Origin: Sunxiuqinia sp965372405
Lineage (GTDB): Bacteria > Bacteroidota > Bacteroidia > Bacteroidales > Prolixibacteraceae
Length of the DNA stretch: 64,000 nt
NCBI GenBank assembly: GCA_965372405.1
Contig: CBDVCE010000012.1
Span: forward strand, 1-64,000
Direction of reading: 5' to 3'
Below are positions 44,621-54,024 of this stretch, piece by piece; the first letter of the stretch is position 1, and every line of letters starts with the position of its first letter. A program made the position numbers and the translations under genes. Below the pieces are notes generated by a model. The model was given only the letters and a program-made list of their open reading frames with translations. It had not been told where the DNA came from and did not search any database.

Positions 44621-45784
44621 ATGAATGAAAATTTATCAATTGACCGGGGATGTTGCAAGAAGCAGGCTGGAACTTGTTCAAAACTAGAGGTTCATGATTG
44701 GTTGAGTGATGTGATCAATCTTTCCAATCTTGAAGATATCGTTGAGGTCAGATTTAAAAATACACGTAAAGATTATTTCCGGAATGTAAATAACCTGAAA
44801 TTGAAATCGGGTGATGTTGTTGCTGTTGAGGCAAGTCCGGGACATGATATTGGCATTGTTACGCTTGTTGGAGATCTGGTTCAGTCGCAGATGAAGAAGC
44901 ATAAGGCAACTCTTGTTAACGGTGAACTTAGAAAAATATACCGAAAAGCGAAGTCGGTTGATATTGACAAGTGGAAAGAGGCTATGAGTCTTGAGCACAA
45001 TACCATGATTAAGTCGAGGCAAATTGCTGCTGAACTTGAGCTTAATATGAAGATTGGAGATGTTGAATATCAGGGAGATCGTACAAAAGCTATTTTCTAC
45101 TATTTAGCAGATGAGAGGGTAGATTTTCGCCAGCTAATCAAAGTATTGGCAGAAACTTTCCGCATTCGTATTGAGATGAAGCAGATAGGAGCCCGTCAGG
45201 AAGCAGGCAGGATTGGTGGAATTGGTTCATGTGGAAGAGAGCTATGCTGTGCAACTTGGATTGGCAGTTTTGTTTCGGTTACAACTAATGCAGCTCGTTA
45301 TCAGGAAATCTCTCTTAATCCTCAGAAGTTAGCTGGACAATGTGGAAAATTGAAGTGCTGTCTCAACTATGAGGTTAGTTCATACATTGATGCACAGAAA
45401 GATTTCCCAGCTCATAATATTCGTCTTGAAACTCAAAATGGAACTTACGGCTTTTTCAAAGCTGATATTTTTAATCGTACGCTCTGGTACACTTCGCTGG
45501 AAAAAGGACCTTCAGCACCAATTGCTGTTTCTGTTGACCGCGCGAAAGAGATCATTCGCCTTAACAAACGTGGGGAAAAGGTTGATAAGCTAGTCTCCTA
45601 TGAGAATGAACATCAGGTAGCACAACCAAAAGAGTTTAATGATGTTCTTTCGCAAGATAGCCTAACACGTTTTGATGAACCTCGTCGACCAAGAAAGAAG
45701 AAACGTTTTGTAAAGAAAAATCCAAACAGGAATCAACAGGGTAATCCAGGAAACAATCGCAATCAAAATTCGAATAGGAAATGA
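44621..45784 (+). CDS. ricT: PSP1 domain protein (RicT/YaaT-like)
   Basis: A 387-residue protein with a PSP1 domain. Family features: DVVAVEASPGHDIGIVTLVGDLV near residue 64, RIEMKQIGARQEAGRIGGIGSCGRE near 185 and two cysteine pairs (ELCCATW; KLKCCLNYE near 245) that match the RicT Fe-S/cysteine motif. The C-terminal tail (about 350-387) is very basic and Asn/Gln-rich, probably disordered. In Bacillus RicT acts with RicA/RicF in RNA maturation; in Bacteroidota the gene commonly precedes gldH, as here. The stop overlaps the gldH start in ATGA. Confidence 0.92.
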   Translation: MNENLSIDRGCCKKQAGTCSKLEVHDWLSDVINLSNLEDIVEVRFKNTRKDYFRNVNNLKLKSGDVVAVEASPGHDIGIVTLVGDLVQSQMKKHKATLVNGELRKIYRKAKSVDIDKWKEAMSLEHNTMIKSRQIAAELELNMKIGDVEYQGDRTKAIFYYLADERVDFRQLIKVLAETFRIRIEMKQIGARQEAGRIGGIGSCGRELCCATWIGSFVSVTTNAARYQEISLNPQKLAGQCGKLKCCLNYEVSSYIDAQKDFPAHNIRLETQNGTYGFFKADIFNRTLWYTSLEKGPSAPIAVSVDRAKEIIRLNKRGEKVDKLVSYENEHQVAQPKEFNDVLSQDSLTRFDEPRRPRKKKRFVKKNPNRNQQGNPGNNRNQNSNRK

Positions 45785-46242
45785 GAAGGTTTTTAACTGT
45801 TTTGGCAATCGGGCTAATTTTCATAGCCTGTGATTCAAATCGGGTTTTTGAGGATTATCACACCATTGGAGACACCGGATGGCATAAAGACTCACTCATC
45901 GTTTTTGATGTTGAAGCTACCGGAGTGAATCAAAATCACAACATCTATATCAATATCAGGAACAAAGGAAATTATTCGAAAAGCAACATTTGGCTCTTCT
46001 TATCTGTTGATTCGCCGAGTGGTGAAATCCTGACCGATACTATTGAATTTATTTTAGCTGAAACTTCGGGCAAGTGGAAAGGAAGTGGAATTGGCGATTT
46101 GTATGATAATCAGTTCCTTTATCAGCAGAATATATTCTTCCCTGAAGAAGGGCAATATCGTTTCTCAATCCGACAGGGAATGAGAAACGATCTTCTGAAA
46201 GGTATCCATGATGTAGGTATTCGAATTGAAAAACAAAACTAA
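45781..46242 (+). CDS. gldH: Gliding motility lipoprotein GldH
   Basis: A 153-residue lipoprotein. Signal MRRFLTVLAIGLIFIAC places the lipobox Cys at residue 17. The mature start SNRVFEDYHTIGDTGWHKDSLIVFDVE is characteristic of GldH, and the later PSGEILTDTIEF and GSGIGDLYDNQFLY segments fit. GldH is needed for gliding and type IX secretion-linked motility in Flavobacterium; its role in a non-gliding relative is less clear. It is translationally coupled to the PSP1 gene. Confidence 0.92.
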   Translation: MRRFLTVLAIGLIFIACDSNRVFEDYHTIGDTGWHKDSLIVFDVEATGVNQNHNIYINIRNKGNYSKSNIWLFLSVDSPSGEILTDTIEFILAETSGKWKGSGIGDLYDNQFLYQQNIFFPEEGQYRFSIRQGMRNDLLKGIHDVGIRIEKQN

Positions 46243-46248
46243 TTTGAA

Positions 46249-46989
46249 GTGGGCAAAAATAAGCTAGCCAAGTTTGCTGAGATGGAATCTTACGAACATG
46301 TCGTTCAAGCTCCATTTAATAAGGTTGAAAATATTGACCATGAATTGAAGGGTAAATGGTGCAATTCTTTTTTCAAAAATGAGAATCCTTTAATTTTAGA
46401 ATTAGGTTGCGGCAAAGGTGAATATACCGTTTCTCTTGCAGAACACTTCCCAGATAATAATTTTGTTGGAGTTGATATTAAAGGGGCTCGAATGTGGAAA
46501 GGATCAAAACTAGCCCATGAGAAAGGACTTAAGAACGTTGGTTTTCTACGGACTAATATTGAAATAATCAATCGTTTTTTTGCTATTGGTGAAGTTGCTG
46601 AAATCTGGTTAACTTTTCCAGATCCACAAATGAAGAAGACAAGGAAACGACTAACGGCTACAAATTTTCTTGAAATGTATAGAAAGCTAGTGGTTGAAAA
46701 TGGCACGATTCATCTAAAAACAGATAGTAGCTTTCAATATGAATATACATTCGAGCTGGTAAAAGAAAACAACTTAAAGATTCTTGCAAATACAGCTGAT
46801 TTGTATAATTCTCCAATTTTGAATGAGGTTTTATCTATTCAAACATTTTATGAGAAACAGTGGAAGGAGCGAGGGATAAGTATTAAATATTTGTCTTTTG
46901 AGTTGAATAATATTGAACCCTTGCGTGAACCAGATGTTGAAATTGAGAAAGATGAATACCGAAGTTTTGGAAGAAGTGCCCGCGAATAA
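46249..46989 (+). CDS. trmB: tRNA (guanine-N7)-methyltransferase
   Basis: A 246-residue SAM-dependent enzyme making m7G46 in tRNA. Motif LELGCGKGEYTVSLAEHFP near 51, VGVDIKGARMWKG near 75 and WLTFPDPQMKKTRKRLT near 124 are diagnostic. The start is GTG at 46249, 6 bp after gldH; a downstream ATG (residue 12) is possible but would trim the N-terminus. It is the third gene of the 44621-48455 unit. Confidence 0.95.
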   Translation: MGKNKLAKFAEMESYEHVVQAPFNKVENIDHELKGKWCNSFFKNENPLILELGCGKGEYTVSLAEHFPDNNFVGVDIKGARMWKGSKLAHEKGLKNVGFLRTNIEIINRFFAIGEVAEIWLTFPDPQMKKTRKRLTATNFLEMYRKLVVENGTIHLKTDSSFQYEYTFELVKENNLKILANTADLYNSPILNEVLSIQTFYEKQWKERGISIKYLSFELNNIEPLREPDVEIEKDEYRSFGRSARE

Positions 46990-46994
46990 AGATA

Positions 46995-47327
46995 ATGGAT
47001 GATTTTTTTGATAAAGTATATCAAGTAGCTTGTTTAGTCCCTACAGGCAGGGTTACCAGTTATGGCGCTATTGCCCGCTATCTTGGAGCTGCTCGTTCAG
47101 CAAGAATGGTTGGTTGGGCAATGAACAAATCTTCAACTTACAAAGTTTATGTTCCTGCTCACCGGGTGGTAAATTCAAAAGGGCTGCTTACCGGCAAACA
47201 TTATTTTGGAAATCCAAACGTAATGCAAGAGCTTTTGGAGAATGAAGGAATACGGGTTAAAAACGATCAAATTATTGATTTTAAGTCGGTCTTTTGGGAT
47301 CCGGTAAAAGAATTAGGTATCGAATAA
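46995..47327 (+). CDS. Alkyltransferase-like protein (ATL, MGMT-related)
   Basis: A 110-residue protein with the DNA-binding fold of O6-alkylguanine-DNA alkyltransferase. The winged-helix segment VPTGRVTSYGAIARYLGAARSARMVGWAMNK is clear, but the active-site PCHR motif reads PAHRVV near residue 52: the acceptor Cys is replaced by Ala. It therefore cannot transfer alkyl groups and should act as an ATL, binding O6-alkylguanine and flagging it for nucleotide excision repair. It lies 5 bp after trmB in the same unit. Confidence 0.9.
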   Translation: MDDFFDKVYQVACLVPTGRVTSYGAIARYLGAARSARMVGWAMNKSSTYKVYVPAHRVVNSKGLLTGKHYFGNPNVMQELLENEGIRVKNDQIIDFKSVFWDPVKELGIE

Positions 47328-47339
47328 ATATATTAGAAT

Positions 47340-48455
47340 ATGTCAGAAACACCTCGAAAATTAATTGTACCCAAAAATGTAACTGATGCTTTACGCAAGG
47401 TTATATTTCCTGGAGGTAAAGAAAATATTGTTGATCTGGATATGGTTCAGGAAATCCGGTTAGCTGGTAAAAAGATTAGTTTCTCACTTGTTTTCCAACG
47501 GTCAGATGATCCAAATATGTCAGCTGTTATACAAGCTTGTGAAGAAACAATTATTCGTGAACTTGGAGAAGATCTGGAAATTAAGGGCAACATTACAGCA
47601 AAGGCCATTCATCAAATGGAACGCCCGATTTTACCTGGAGTAAAAAATATAATTGCTGTTGCTTCTGGGAAAGGTGGAGTTGGGAAATCAACTGTTGCTG
47701 TAAATCTAGCAGTTTCAATTGCTAAAACCGGAGCTAAAGTGGGATTGATTGATGCTGATATTTTTGGACCATCAATTCCTAAAATGTTTGGCGCAGAGCA
47801 AATACGACCAACTGGAGAACAAGTTGATGGACGTGAGATGATTGTGCCAGTTGATAAGCATGGAGTGAAGATATTGTCTATTGGTTTCTTTGTGGCTGTT
47901 GAAGATGCATTAGTTTGGCGTGGGCCGATGGCTTCAAATGCATTAAAACAACTTATCACAGATGGTCTCTGGGGCGATTTGGATTATTTATTGATTGATC
48001 TTCCTCCGGGTACAAGTGATATTCATTTGACACTAGTCCAGACTGTCCCTGTTACAGGAGCTGTTATTGTTTCAACTCCTCAAGATGTTGCTTTGGCAGA
48101 TGTAATTAAAGGGGTGAACATGTTTAAAAGTAAATCGGTTGATGTTCCTGTGTTAGGTTTGGTTGAAAATATGGCATGGTTTACGCCTGAAGAATTACCT
48201 GATAATAAGTATTACATCTTTGGAAAAGAAGGAGCAAAGAAGCTAGCGGAAAAAACTGGACTCCCACTATTGGGGCAAATTCCGATAGTACAAGGAATTC
48301 GTGAAGGTTGTGATGAAGGGGTTCCTGCAGCACTCGATGAAAATTCACTAACTGGCAAAGCTTTTATGGAGCTTGCAGCAAATACGATGAAGTATGTAGA
48401 GCTGAGAAATAAGGATATTGACCCTACGAAAAAGGTAAAAGTCAGTAAAAAATAG
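47340..48455 (+). CDS. mrp: Mrp/ApbC-type iron-sulfur carrier ATPase
   Basis: A 371-residue P-loop ATPase of the Mrp/Nbp35 family that carries Fe-S clusters to apoproteins. An N-terminal MIP18-like domain (about 10-85) is followed by the deviant Walker A ASGKGGVGKST near 106 and DADIFGPSIPKMFG near 138; LLIDLPPGTSD is near 217. The usual CxxC cluster ligand pair after VENMAWF is absent (reads TPEELPDNKYYIFG), as I recall for other Bacteroidota Mrp proteins. It ends a transcription unit closed by a strong terminator. Confidence 0.93.
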   Translation: MSETPRKLIVPKNVTDALRKVIFPGGKENIVDLDMVQEIRLAGKKISFSLVFQRSDDPNMSAVIQACEETIIRELGEDLEIKGNITAKAIHQMERPILPGVKNIIAVASGKGGVGKSTVAVNLAVSIAKTGAKVGLIDADIFGPSIPKMFGAEQIRPTGEQVDGREMIVPVDKHGVKILSIGFFVAVEDALVWRGPMASNALKQLITDGLWGDLDYLLIDLPPGTSDIHLTLVQTVPVTGAVIVSTPQDVALADVIKGVNMFKSKSVDVPVLGLVENMAWFTPEELPDNKYYIFGKEGAKKLAEKTGLPLLGQIPIVQGIREGCDEGVPAALDENSLTGKAFMELAANTMKYVELRNKDIDPTKKVKVSKK

Positions 48456-48458
48456 ATT

Positions 48459-48495
48459 GAAGGAATCCATTACGGATTCCTTCTTCATTTTAATT
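48459..48495 (+). terminator. Intrinsic terminator after mrp
   Basis: GAAGGAATCC-ATTAC-GGATTCCTTC is a perfect 10-bp stem with a 5-nt loop (48459-48483), followed by a T-rich tail. It closes the ricT-like to mrp unit. Confidence 0.92.
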
Positions 48496-48554
48496 TTAGA
48501 TTAGATTCTTCGACCACCCAGAATATGCCCTCTTTTTTGTAATATTGTAAACTT

Positions 48555-48582
48555 TTAACAGAAGCAGTTTGCATGCTGTTAA
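48555..48582. promoter_or_regulatory. Inverted repeat upstream of porW
   Basis: TTAACAG at 48555-48561 is mirrored by CTGTTAA at 48576-48582, about 115 bp ahead of the porW start, with a smaller GCA/TGC pairing inside. It is a candidate operator for regulation of the secretion genes. No canonical TAnnTTTG box is seen in 48583-48695. Confidence 0.35.
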
Positions 48583-48695
48583 GATCGGTTTTTAAGCAAA
48601 TTATGGTCAAGTTTTTTTTGTAGCTTTTTCAACCAGAAACAAACAATATTAATCGGATTATTCTGTTTATCCTACAGTGCTAAAAAACAATTGGA

Positions 48696-51600
48696 TTGAG
48701 TAAACATTCACTACATAATATACTACTTGTATTTCTGCTGCTGGTAATGGCTGCGTGTTCTACCGAAAAGAATACACGGATAAACAGAGCTTATCACAAT
48801 TTAACTTCCCACTACAACATTTATTTTAATGGGAAAGAAAGTTTGAAAGAAGGGCTTATCAGGATTGATCGATCAGTTGAAGATGACTATTCTAAACTTT
48901 TGCCTATCTATAAATCAAGTGATCCAGGTACTGGGCGAACAGCTTCTTCTGAAATGGAAACTGCTGTTGTGAAAGCTTCAAAATTGATTAAACTTCATTC
49001 CATAACTAAAAAGCCGAAACGGAAAAAGAACAGAACAAAAGCTTACAAGAAGTTTGCCAGTAAAGAAGAATACAACAAATGGGTTGATGACAGTTATTTG
49101 CTGATGGGGCAGGCCTATTTTTATATGAAAAACTATATAACGGCAATTGAGAATTTTTCATTTGTGGTTCGTAAGTTTAGTGATGAAGACAGTAAGAGTG
49201 AAGCATATGTATGGCTAATTAGGGCTTATACAGAAATGGAGCGCTATAACGAAGCTCTTGAAATTATTCAGAATGTTGATGGTGAAAAAGAATTTCCAAA
49301 ACAATTAAATGATGAGTTTGGCTTGGCAGTAGCCGATTTTCATATTCGCCAAAATGAATATAAAGAAGCTATACCGCATCTGAAAAGTGCAATAAAAGCT
49401 TCGTTTCTCGATAAAAATAAGGCTCGCTACAAATTTATTCTAGCCCAGCTATATAAAGAAACAGGGGATGATGCTCTTGCTTCAGAAACCTTTCGCGAAG
49501 TGTCCCGCATGAATCCTCCATATATTATGGCATTTAATGCCCGGATAAATGCAGCAGGAACATTTACAGGTGATGGAGATATTGAAAAGCTCAAAAAGGA
49601 GCTTCGGAAAATGCTTCGTGATTTTAAGAATCAGGAATATCGTGATCAGATTTATTATGCATTAGCGGATATTTATATGGCTGAGAATAATAAATCAATC
49701 GCCATTGACATGTACGTTAAATCGGCAGCTGCTAGTAGTGTGAACATGTTTCAGAGAGCAATTAGTTGTCTTAAGCTTGCCGATATTTATTTTGATGAAC
49801 TAAATTACCAGGGGGCACAAAGCTATTACGACAGCGCCATGGTTGTTATTGACGAAGAATATCCAAATTATAAAACCATACAAAGCAGGTATCAAAGCTT
49901 AAGCCGTTTAGTCGAGAATCTAAATACTGTTGCAGATGAAGATAGCCTTCAGCGTGTTGCACTTCTGTCTGATGCTGAAAGAAATGAACTTGTTACTCAA
50001 TGGATAAAAGAGGCACAAGAAGAAGAGGAGCGTTTACGTCAACTGGAGAATGCACAACTTATGGATCGAAGTTTCTTTAGGATGAATCAGTCACGATTTG
50101 GACTTGGGAGACAACAACAGGGGGCTGGATGGTATTTTTATAATCCGACTACAGTAGCCTACGGAAAATCTGAGTTTTCACAAATTTGGGGTAGACGAAA
50201 GTTAGAAGATAACTGGCGCCGAACTAATAAAGCCTCAGGAACAGAAGAAGAGCTGGCAGCACTTGAAGAAGAACAGGAAATTCAGCAAGAAGGGCCAAAG
50301 CGAATTGAAGATCCTAAAAACCGGGAATATTACTTGCAGGATGTTCCGCTTACTGATGAACTAATGGAAGCATCGCACGAAAGGATTAGGGATGCACTTT
50401 TTAATGCAGGAAGGATTTTCAAGCAGGATTATAGCAATTATGAACGCTCCATTAATTCTTATGAAGATTTGAATAAGCGCTATGCTGATAATTTTTATTT
50501 GCTTACTTCTTATTTTGAATTGTGGGATTTGTATAAACGGATTAATAATCTCGAAAGATCAAATTATTATCACAACCTTGTTGTAAATAATTTCCCTGAA
50601 AGTAAATATGCCAAGTATCTTATAAATCCAAATTATTTTATCGAACTGGAAGCTCGAAAAGATAGTCTTAATAATTTATATCAATTGGCTTTCTATAACT
50701 ACAAAAGAGGAAACTATCTGGAAGCGGGTCAGCTTGTTCAACAAATGAACACATTGGAGCCTGACAGCATTATAAAATCAAAAATAGATTTTATAGGAGC
50801 TATTTCAGAAGGTACGCAAACCGATTGGGGCAGCTTTGGAAAACTACTTACAACTTACGTTAAGAATTATCCAAATAGTGAAACGAAACCGTTGGCTGAA
50901 GAAATTTTGGAGTTGATAGCTGACAGTACTTTAGCGGACTATCAAAAGTTGATTGAGATTGGTTACTTAAATGAAACGATTCAAAATGAAGAATTGAGAG
51001 ATGAAAACCTTGCTGAAAATGATGAGTTTGGAGGTAAGTTCTCGTATGATGAAGATCTGTTACATTATTTTGTGATCGCTTTTCCTCGAAGTTCAGGAGT
51101 TGATATTAATCGTTTGAAGTTTGACATAGCCAATTACAATATTGACCATTACACCAAAAAAGATTTTGATGTTGAAACTGAGAATCTCACAAATAATCAG
51201 GTTCTGTTAATGGTTCGGTCACTGGAAGATAAAGAGCAATCGCTAATCTATTTCCGTTCGATTATCCGGCAACGTGAAGTTTTTGAAACCTTAAAAGATA
51301 TTGAATACATAAATTTTGTGTCATCATCAGCTAATTATAGGGAAATAACTTCCGATCGGAGTTATGTGGAATATTTGAAATTCTTCATTAAAAATTACAG
51401 CCGCTTTATTAGTAGCGATTTTCCTGTAGATGAGTTGCCAGATCCCGAAGAGCTGATGGCTAAGGCTCAAGAAGAAGAACAGCAACTGGAGGAACGTGGA
51501 ACATTTGTAGTTGTAAAAGCCGATGTTAATCAGGAAGTATTTGAGAAAGATTTTGATAAGAAGCAAAACTTTGTGCTTGCAGTTAAAGATCCTGCTTTTG

Positions 51601-52391
51601 ATTTACGCAAGCTGATGGGTAATTTCTCGGATTATAACCGTGATAAATTCCGTGATTATGAATTAGTGATGCAACAACGCGCGTTTGATGATTACAAACT
51701 CTTGGTAATAAAATCACTGCCAAATACGCGAGAAGCAATGGATTATTTTAGCAAGGTAGTTGCAAATCGTCGTTTGTATCAAGATCTGGAGACTAGAAGT
51801 TATCGAAATTTCATCATTAGCGATAAAAACCTTAACGATCTTATTGCTAATAAAACGCTCGATGAATACATCCAATTCTTTAGGAAATATCATATTCGAG
51901 GGAACTACACAAGTACAAAAGAAACTTCGGAGGAAATAAAGTCTGCTCCAGCACAAATAGCCTCAGAACCTGTCACTAAAGTTGTCAAGCCAGTCGAAGC
52001 TCCACCATTGTATCAAGGTGCTTTTAAAACTGATGTTGAAGGAAGTCAACGTTTTGTTTTGATTTTACCTGTTGAGGGTATTGATAAGGCAGAGGTAAAA
52101 TCAGCAATTGAAAATTTCAACAAGCAGCTGTATCCTTCACGATCTCTTCAATTGGAAGAATCTGCAATGGGATCTGAAAACTTAATACTTTCTGTTGGAG
52201 GTTTGCAAAGTAAAACTGAAGGAATGCAATACTTAAAGGAGATCATACAAAATCAACAGATTTATGGATCTTTAATGGAGCTTAACTATCGAAACTTTGT
52301 TATTTCTGAAGAGAATTTCACCATATTCCTTGACAATAAGGATATTAGCGATTATATTGATCTGTACAAGATTTATTACCTCAATCTTTAA
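48696..52391 (+). CDS. porW: Type IX secretion lipoprotein PorW/SprE
   Basis: A 1231-residue TPR-rich lipoprotein. The start is TTG at 48696: it is the only start giving the full signal (SKHSLHNILLVFLLLVMAAC, lipobox Cys about 21), since the first ATG lies inside the signal. The opening STEKNTRINRAYHNLTSHYNIYFNGKESLKEG is diagnostic of PorW/SprE. TPR-like helices span about 125-420 and 560-720, with an acidic/Gln-rich stretch near 440-520. The C-terminal part contains three related segments ending YRNF(I/V)IS near 1030-1215. It acts on the periplasmic side of the secretion machine. porX follows 79 bp downstream. Confidence 0.93.
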   Translation: MSKHSLHNILLVFLLLVMAACSTEKNTRINRAYHNLTSHYNIYFNGKESLKEGLIRIDRSVEDDYSKLLPIYKSSDPGTGRTASSEMETAVVKASKLIKLHSITKKPKRKKNRTKAYKKFASKEEYNKWVDDSYLLMGQAYFYMKNYITAIENFSFVVRKFSDEDSKSEAYVWLIRAYTEMERYNEALEIIQNVDGEKEFPKQLNDEFGLAVADFHIRQNEYKEAIPHLKSAIKASFLDKNKARYKFILAQLYKETGDDALASETFREVSRMNPPYIMAFNARINAAGTFTGDGDIEKLKKELRKMLRDFKNQEYRDQIYYALADIYMAENNKSIAIDMYVKSAAASSVNMFQRAISCLKLADIYFDELNYQGAQSYYDSAMVVIDEEYPNYKTIQSRYQSLSRLVENLNTVADEDSLQRVALLSDAERNELVTQWIKEAQEEEERLRQLENAQLMDRSFFRMNQSRFGLGRQQQGAGWYFYNPTTVAYGKSEFSQIWGRRKLEDNWRRTNKASGTEEELAALEEEQEIQQEGPKRIEDPKNREYYLQDVPLTDELMEASHERIRDALFNAGRIFKQDYSNYERSINSYEDLNKRYADNFYLLTSYFELWDLYKRINNLERSNYYHNLVVNNFPESKYAKYLINPNYFIELEARKDSLNNLYQLAFYNYKRGNYLEAGQLVQQMNTLEPDSIIKSKIDFIGAISEGTQTDWGSFGKLLTTYVKNYPNSETKPLAEEILELIADSTLADYQKLIEIGYLNETIQNEELRDENLAENDEFGGKFSYDEDLLHYFVIAFPRSSGVDINRLKFDIANYNIDHYTKKDFDVETENLTNNQVLLMVRSLEDKEQSLIYFRSIIRQREVFETLKDIEYINFVSSSANYREITSDRSYVEYLKFFIKNYSRFISSDFPVDELPDPEELMAKAQEEEQQLEERGTFVVVKADVNQEVFEKDFDKKQNFVLAVKDPAFDLRKLMGNFSDYNRDKFRDYELVMQQRAFDDYKLLVIKSLPNTREAMDYFSKVVANRRLYQDLETRSYRNFIISDKNLNDLIANKTLDEYIQFFRKYHIRGNYTSTKETSEEIKSAPAQIASEPVTKVVKPVEAPPLYQGAFKTDVEGSQRFVLILPVEGIDKAEVKSAIENFNKQLYPSRSLQLEESAMGSENLILSVGGLQSKTEGMQYLKEIIQNQQIYGSLMELNYRNFVISEENFTIFLDNKDISDYIDLYKIYYLNL

Positions 52392-52470
52392 TCGCGTTAA
52401 AGTTTGTTAAGGACATACTGCAAGCGATTTTTTTTGGTTAGCTTAAAACACAGGTTTTAATTCAAAAAGC

Positions 52471-54024
52471 ATGAAGACAATCCGTATACTTTGGACTGAT
52501 GACGAAATAGATTTATTGAGAGGTCACATTATCTTTTTAGAACAAAAAGGATTTGAGGTTTCAACTGCGTATAATGGCACTGATGCTATTGAATTGGTAA
52601 AAAGCAATCCTTATGACATTATTTTTCTTGATGAGAATATGCCTGGCAAAACAGGACTGGAAACGCTGGACGAGATAAAAGCCATAAAGCCAAATATTCC
52701 TGTAGTGATGATCACCAAGAGTGAAGAGGAAGATATTATGGATCAGGCAATTGGTGCAAAAATGGCTGATTATCTCATAAAACCTGTCAATCCTAAGCAA
52801 ATCCTTCTTTCTATAAAAAAGAATGTTGGTCAACGTGAATTGGTTACCCGAAAAACAACTTCAGGCTACCAAAGTGAGTTTGGAAAAATTGGAATGCGGT
52901 TGAATGAGAATCTCAATTATGAGGAGTGGGTTGAGTTATACCAAAAACTTGTTTTCTGGGAGCTTGAACTTAGTGAGTCGGACGACTCTACTATGGACGA
53001 AATTCTAAAAATGCAAAAAGGAGAGGCGAATGCTTCATTTGTCCGATTCATTAAAAACAATTATGCCGATTGGTTTAAGAAAGATTTTGGTGAGCGGCCT
53101 ATGTTATCTCCGGATCTATTTAAGCATAGAATTTTTCCAATTCTAGATAAGGGAGAGAAGGTATTTGTTTTAGTCATTGACAATTTACGATACGATCAAT
53201 TTCGGGTATTAAATTCGGTAATGAGCCAGTATTTCTTAAGTGAAGAGGAGCTATATTATAGCATTTTGCCAACGGCAACAATGTATGCTCGAAATTCAAT
53301 ATTTTCTGGTTTAATGCCTGGCGAAATTGCAAAACTACTTCCTGATCTGTGGGAAGATGATGACAATGCTGGTCATAAGAACAAGCATGAGAGAGAGTTG
53401 ATGCAATCTCAATTGAAGAGGCATGGAAGAACTGAAAAGCTTTATTTTGAGAAAATCACAAATGTAAAAGCAGGGAGGAAGCTGATTGACAATTTGGGGA
53501 ATGTGTTGAAAAATGACTTGTCAGTTATGGTTTTCAATATTGTGGATATGATTTCGCATGCCCGAACTGAAATGGACATGATTAAAGAACTCGCTGGTGA
53601 TGAAAAGGCTTATCGCTCACTAACACTAAGCTGGTTCAATAATTCATCATTATTGGAACTGCTCCGTGCACTGGCAGAGAATAATGTTAAAGTAGTTTTA
53701 ACAACTGATCATGGAACTATTCGGGTTGATAATGCTGTTAAAGTAATTGGCGATCGAGAAACCAATACGAATCTTCGATACAAAATTGGACGCAATTTGA
53801 ATTATAATCCGAAACAGGTTTTTGAGGTGAAGAACCCTGAACAAATTCATCTTCCGGGGAGAAATGTTAGTTCAAGTTTTATTTTTGCAACGAATACGGA
53901 CTTTTTTGCTTATCCAAATAATTATAATCACTATGCCCAATATTACAAGGACACATTTCAGCATGGAGGTGTTTCAATGGAAGAGGTGATTATTCCGTTT
54001 ATTGTGATGTCACCAAAAGTTTAG
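52471..54024 (+). CDS. porX: PorX: response regulator with PglZ effector domain
   Basis: A 517-residue two-domain regulator of type IX secretion. The receiver domain (1-120) has acidic pocket Asp10/Asp11, phospho-acceptor Asp54 in FLDENMPG and Lys104 in YLIKP. An alpha-helical linker leads to a PglZ/alkaline-phosphatase-like domain with VLVIDNLRYDQFR near 232, the Thr-containing LPTATMYARNS (Thr268/Thr270) and TTDHGTIRVDNA near 413. In Porphyromonas PorX pairs with kinase PorY and sigma factor SigP. Neither is in this window. The stop overlaps the mlaF stop on the opposite strand. Confidence 0.95.
   Translation: MKTIRILWTDDEIDLLRGHIIFLEQKGFEVSTAYNGTDAIELVKSNPYDIIFLDENMPGKTGLETLDEIKAIKPNIPVVMITKSEEEDIMDQAIGAKMADYLIKPVNPKQILLSIKKNVGQRELVTRKTTSGYQSEFGKIGMRLNENLNYEEWVELYQKLVFWELELSESDDSTMDEILKMQKGEANASFVRFIKNNYADWFKKDFGERPMLSPDLFKHRIFPILDKGEKVFVLVIDNLRYDQFRVLNSVMSQYFLSEEELYYSILPTATMYARNSIFSGLMPGEIAKLLPDLWEDDDNAGHKNKHERELMQSQLKRHGRTEKLYFEKITNVKAGRKLIDNLGNVLKNDLSVMVFNIVDMISHARTEMDMIKELAGDEKAYRSLTLSWFNNSSLLELLRALAENNVKVVLTTDHGTIRVDNAVKVIGDRETNTNLRYKIGRNLNYNPKQVFEVKNPEQIHLPGRNVSSSFIFATNTDFFAYPNNYNHYAQYYKDTFQHGGVSMEEVIIPFIVMSPKV

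Noticed and set aside
46995..47327. Active O6-methylguanine-DNA methyltransferase
   Set aside because: The acceptor cysteine of PCHR is replaced by alanine (PAHR).
52389..52435. Possible terminator between porW and porX (AATCGC...GCGATT then T-run)
   Set aside because: The arms are only 6 bp with a loop of more than 25 nt; too weak to call, though it could reduce read-through.
52471..54024. PglZ-domain protein as part of a BREX phage-defence system
   Set aside because: The N-terminal receiver domain and the porW neighbour identify PorX; no other BREX genes are present.
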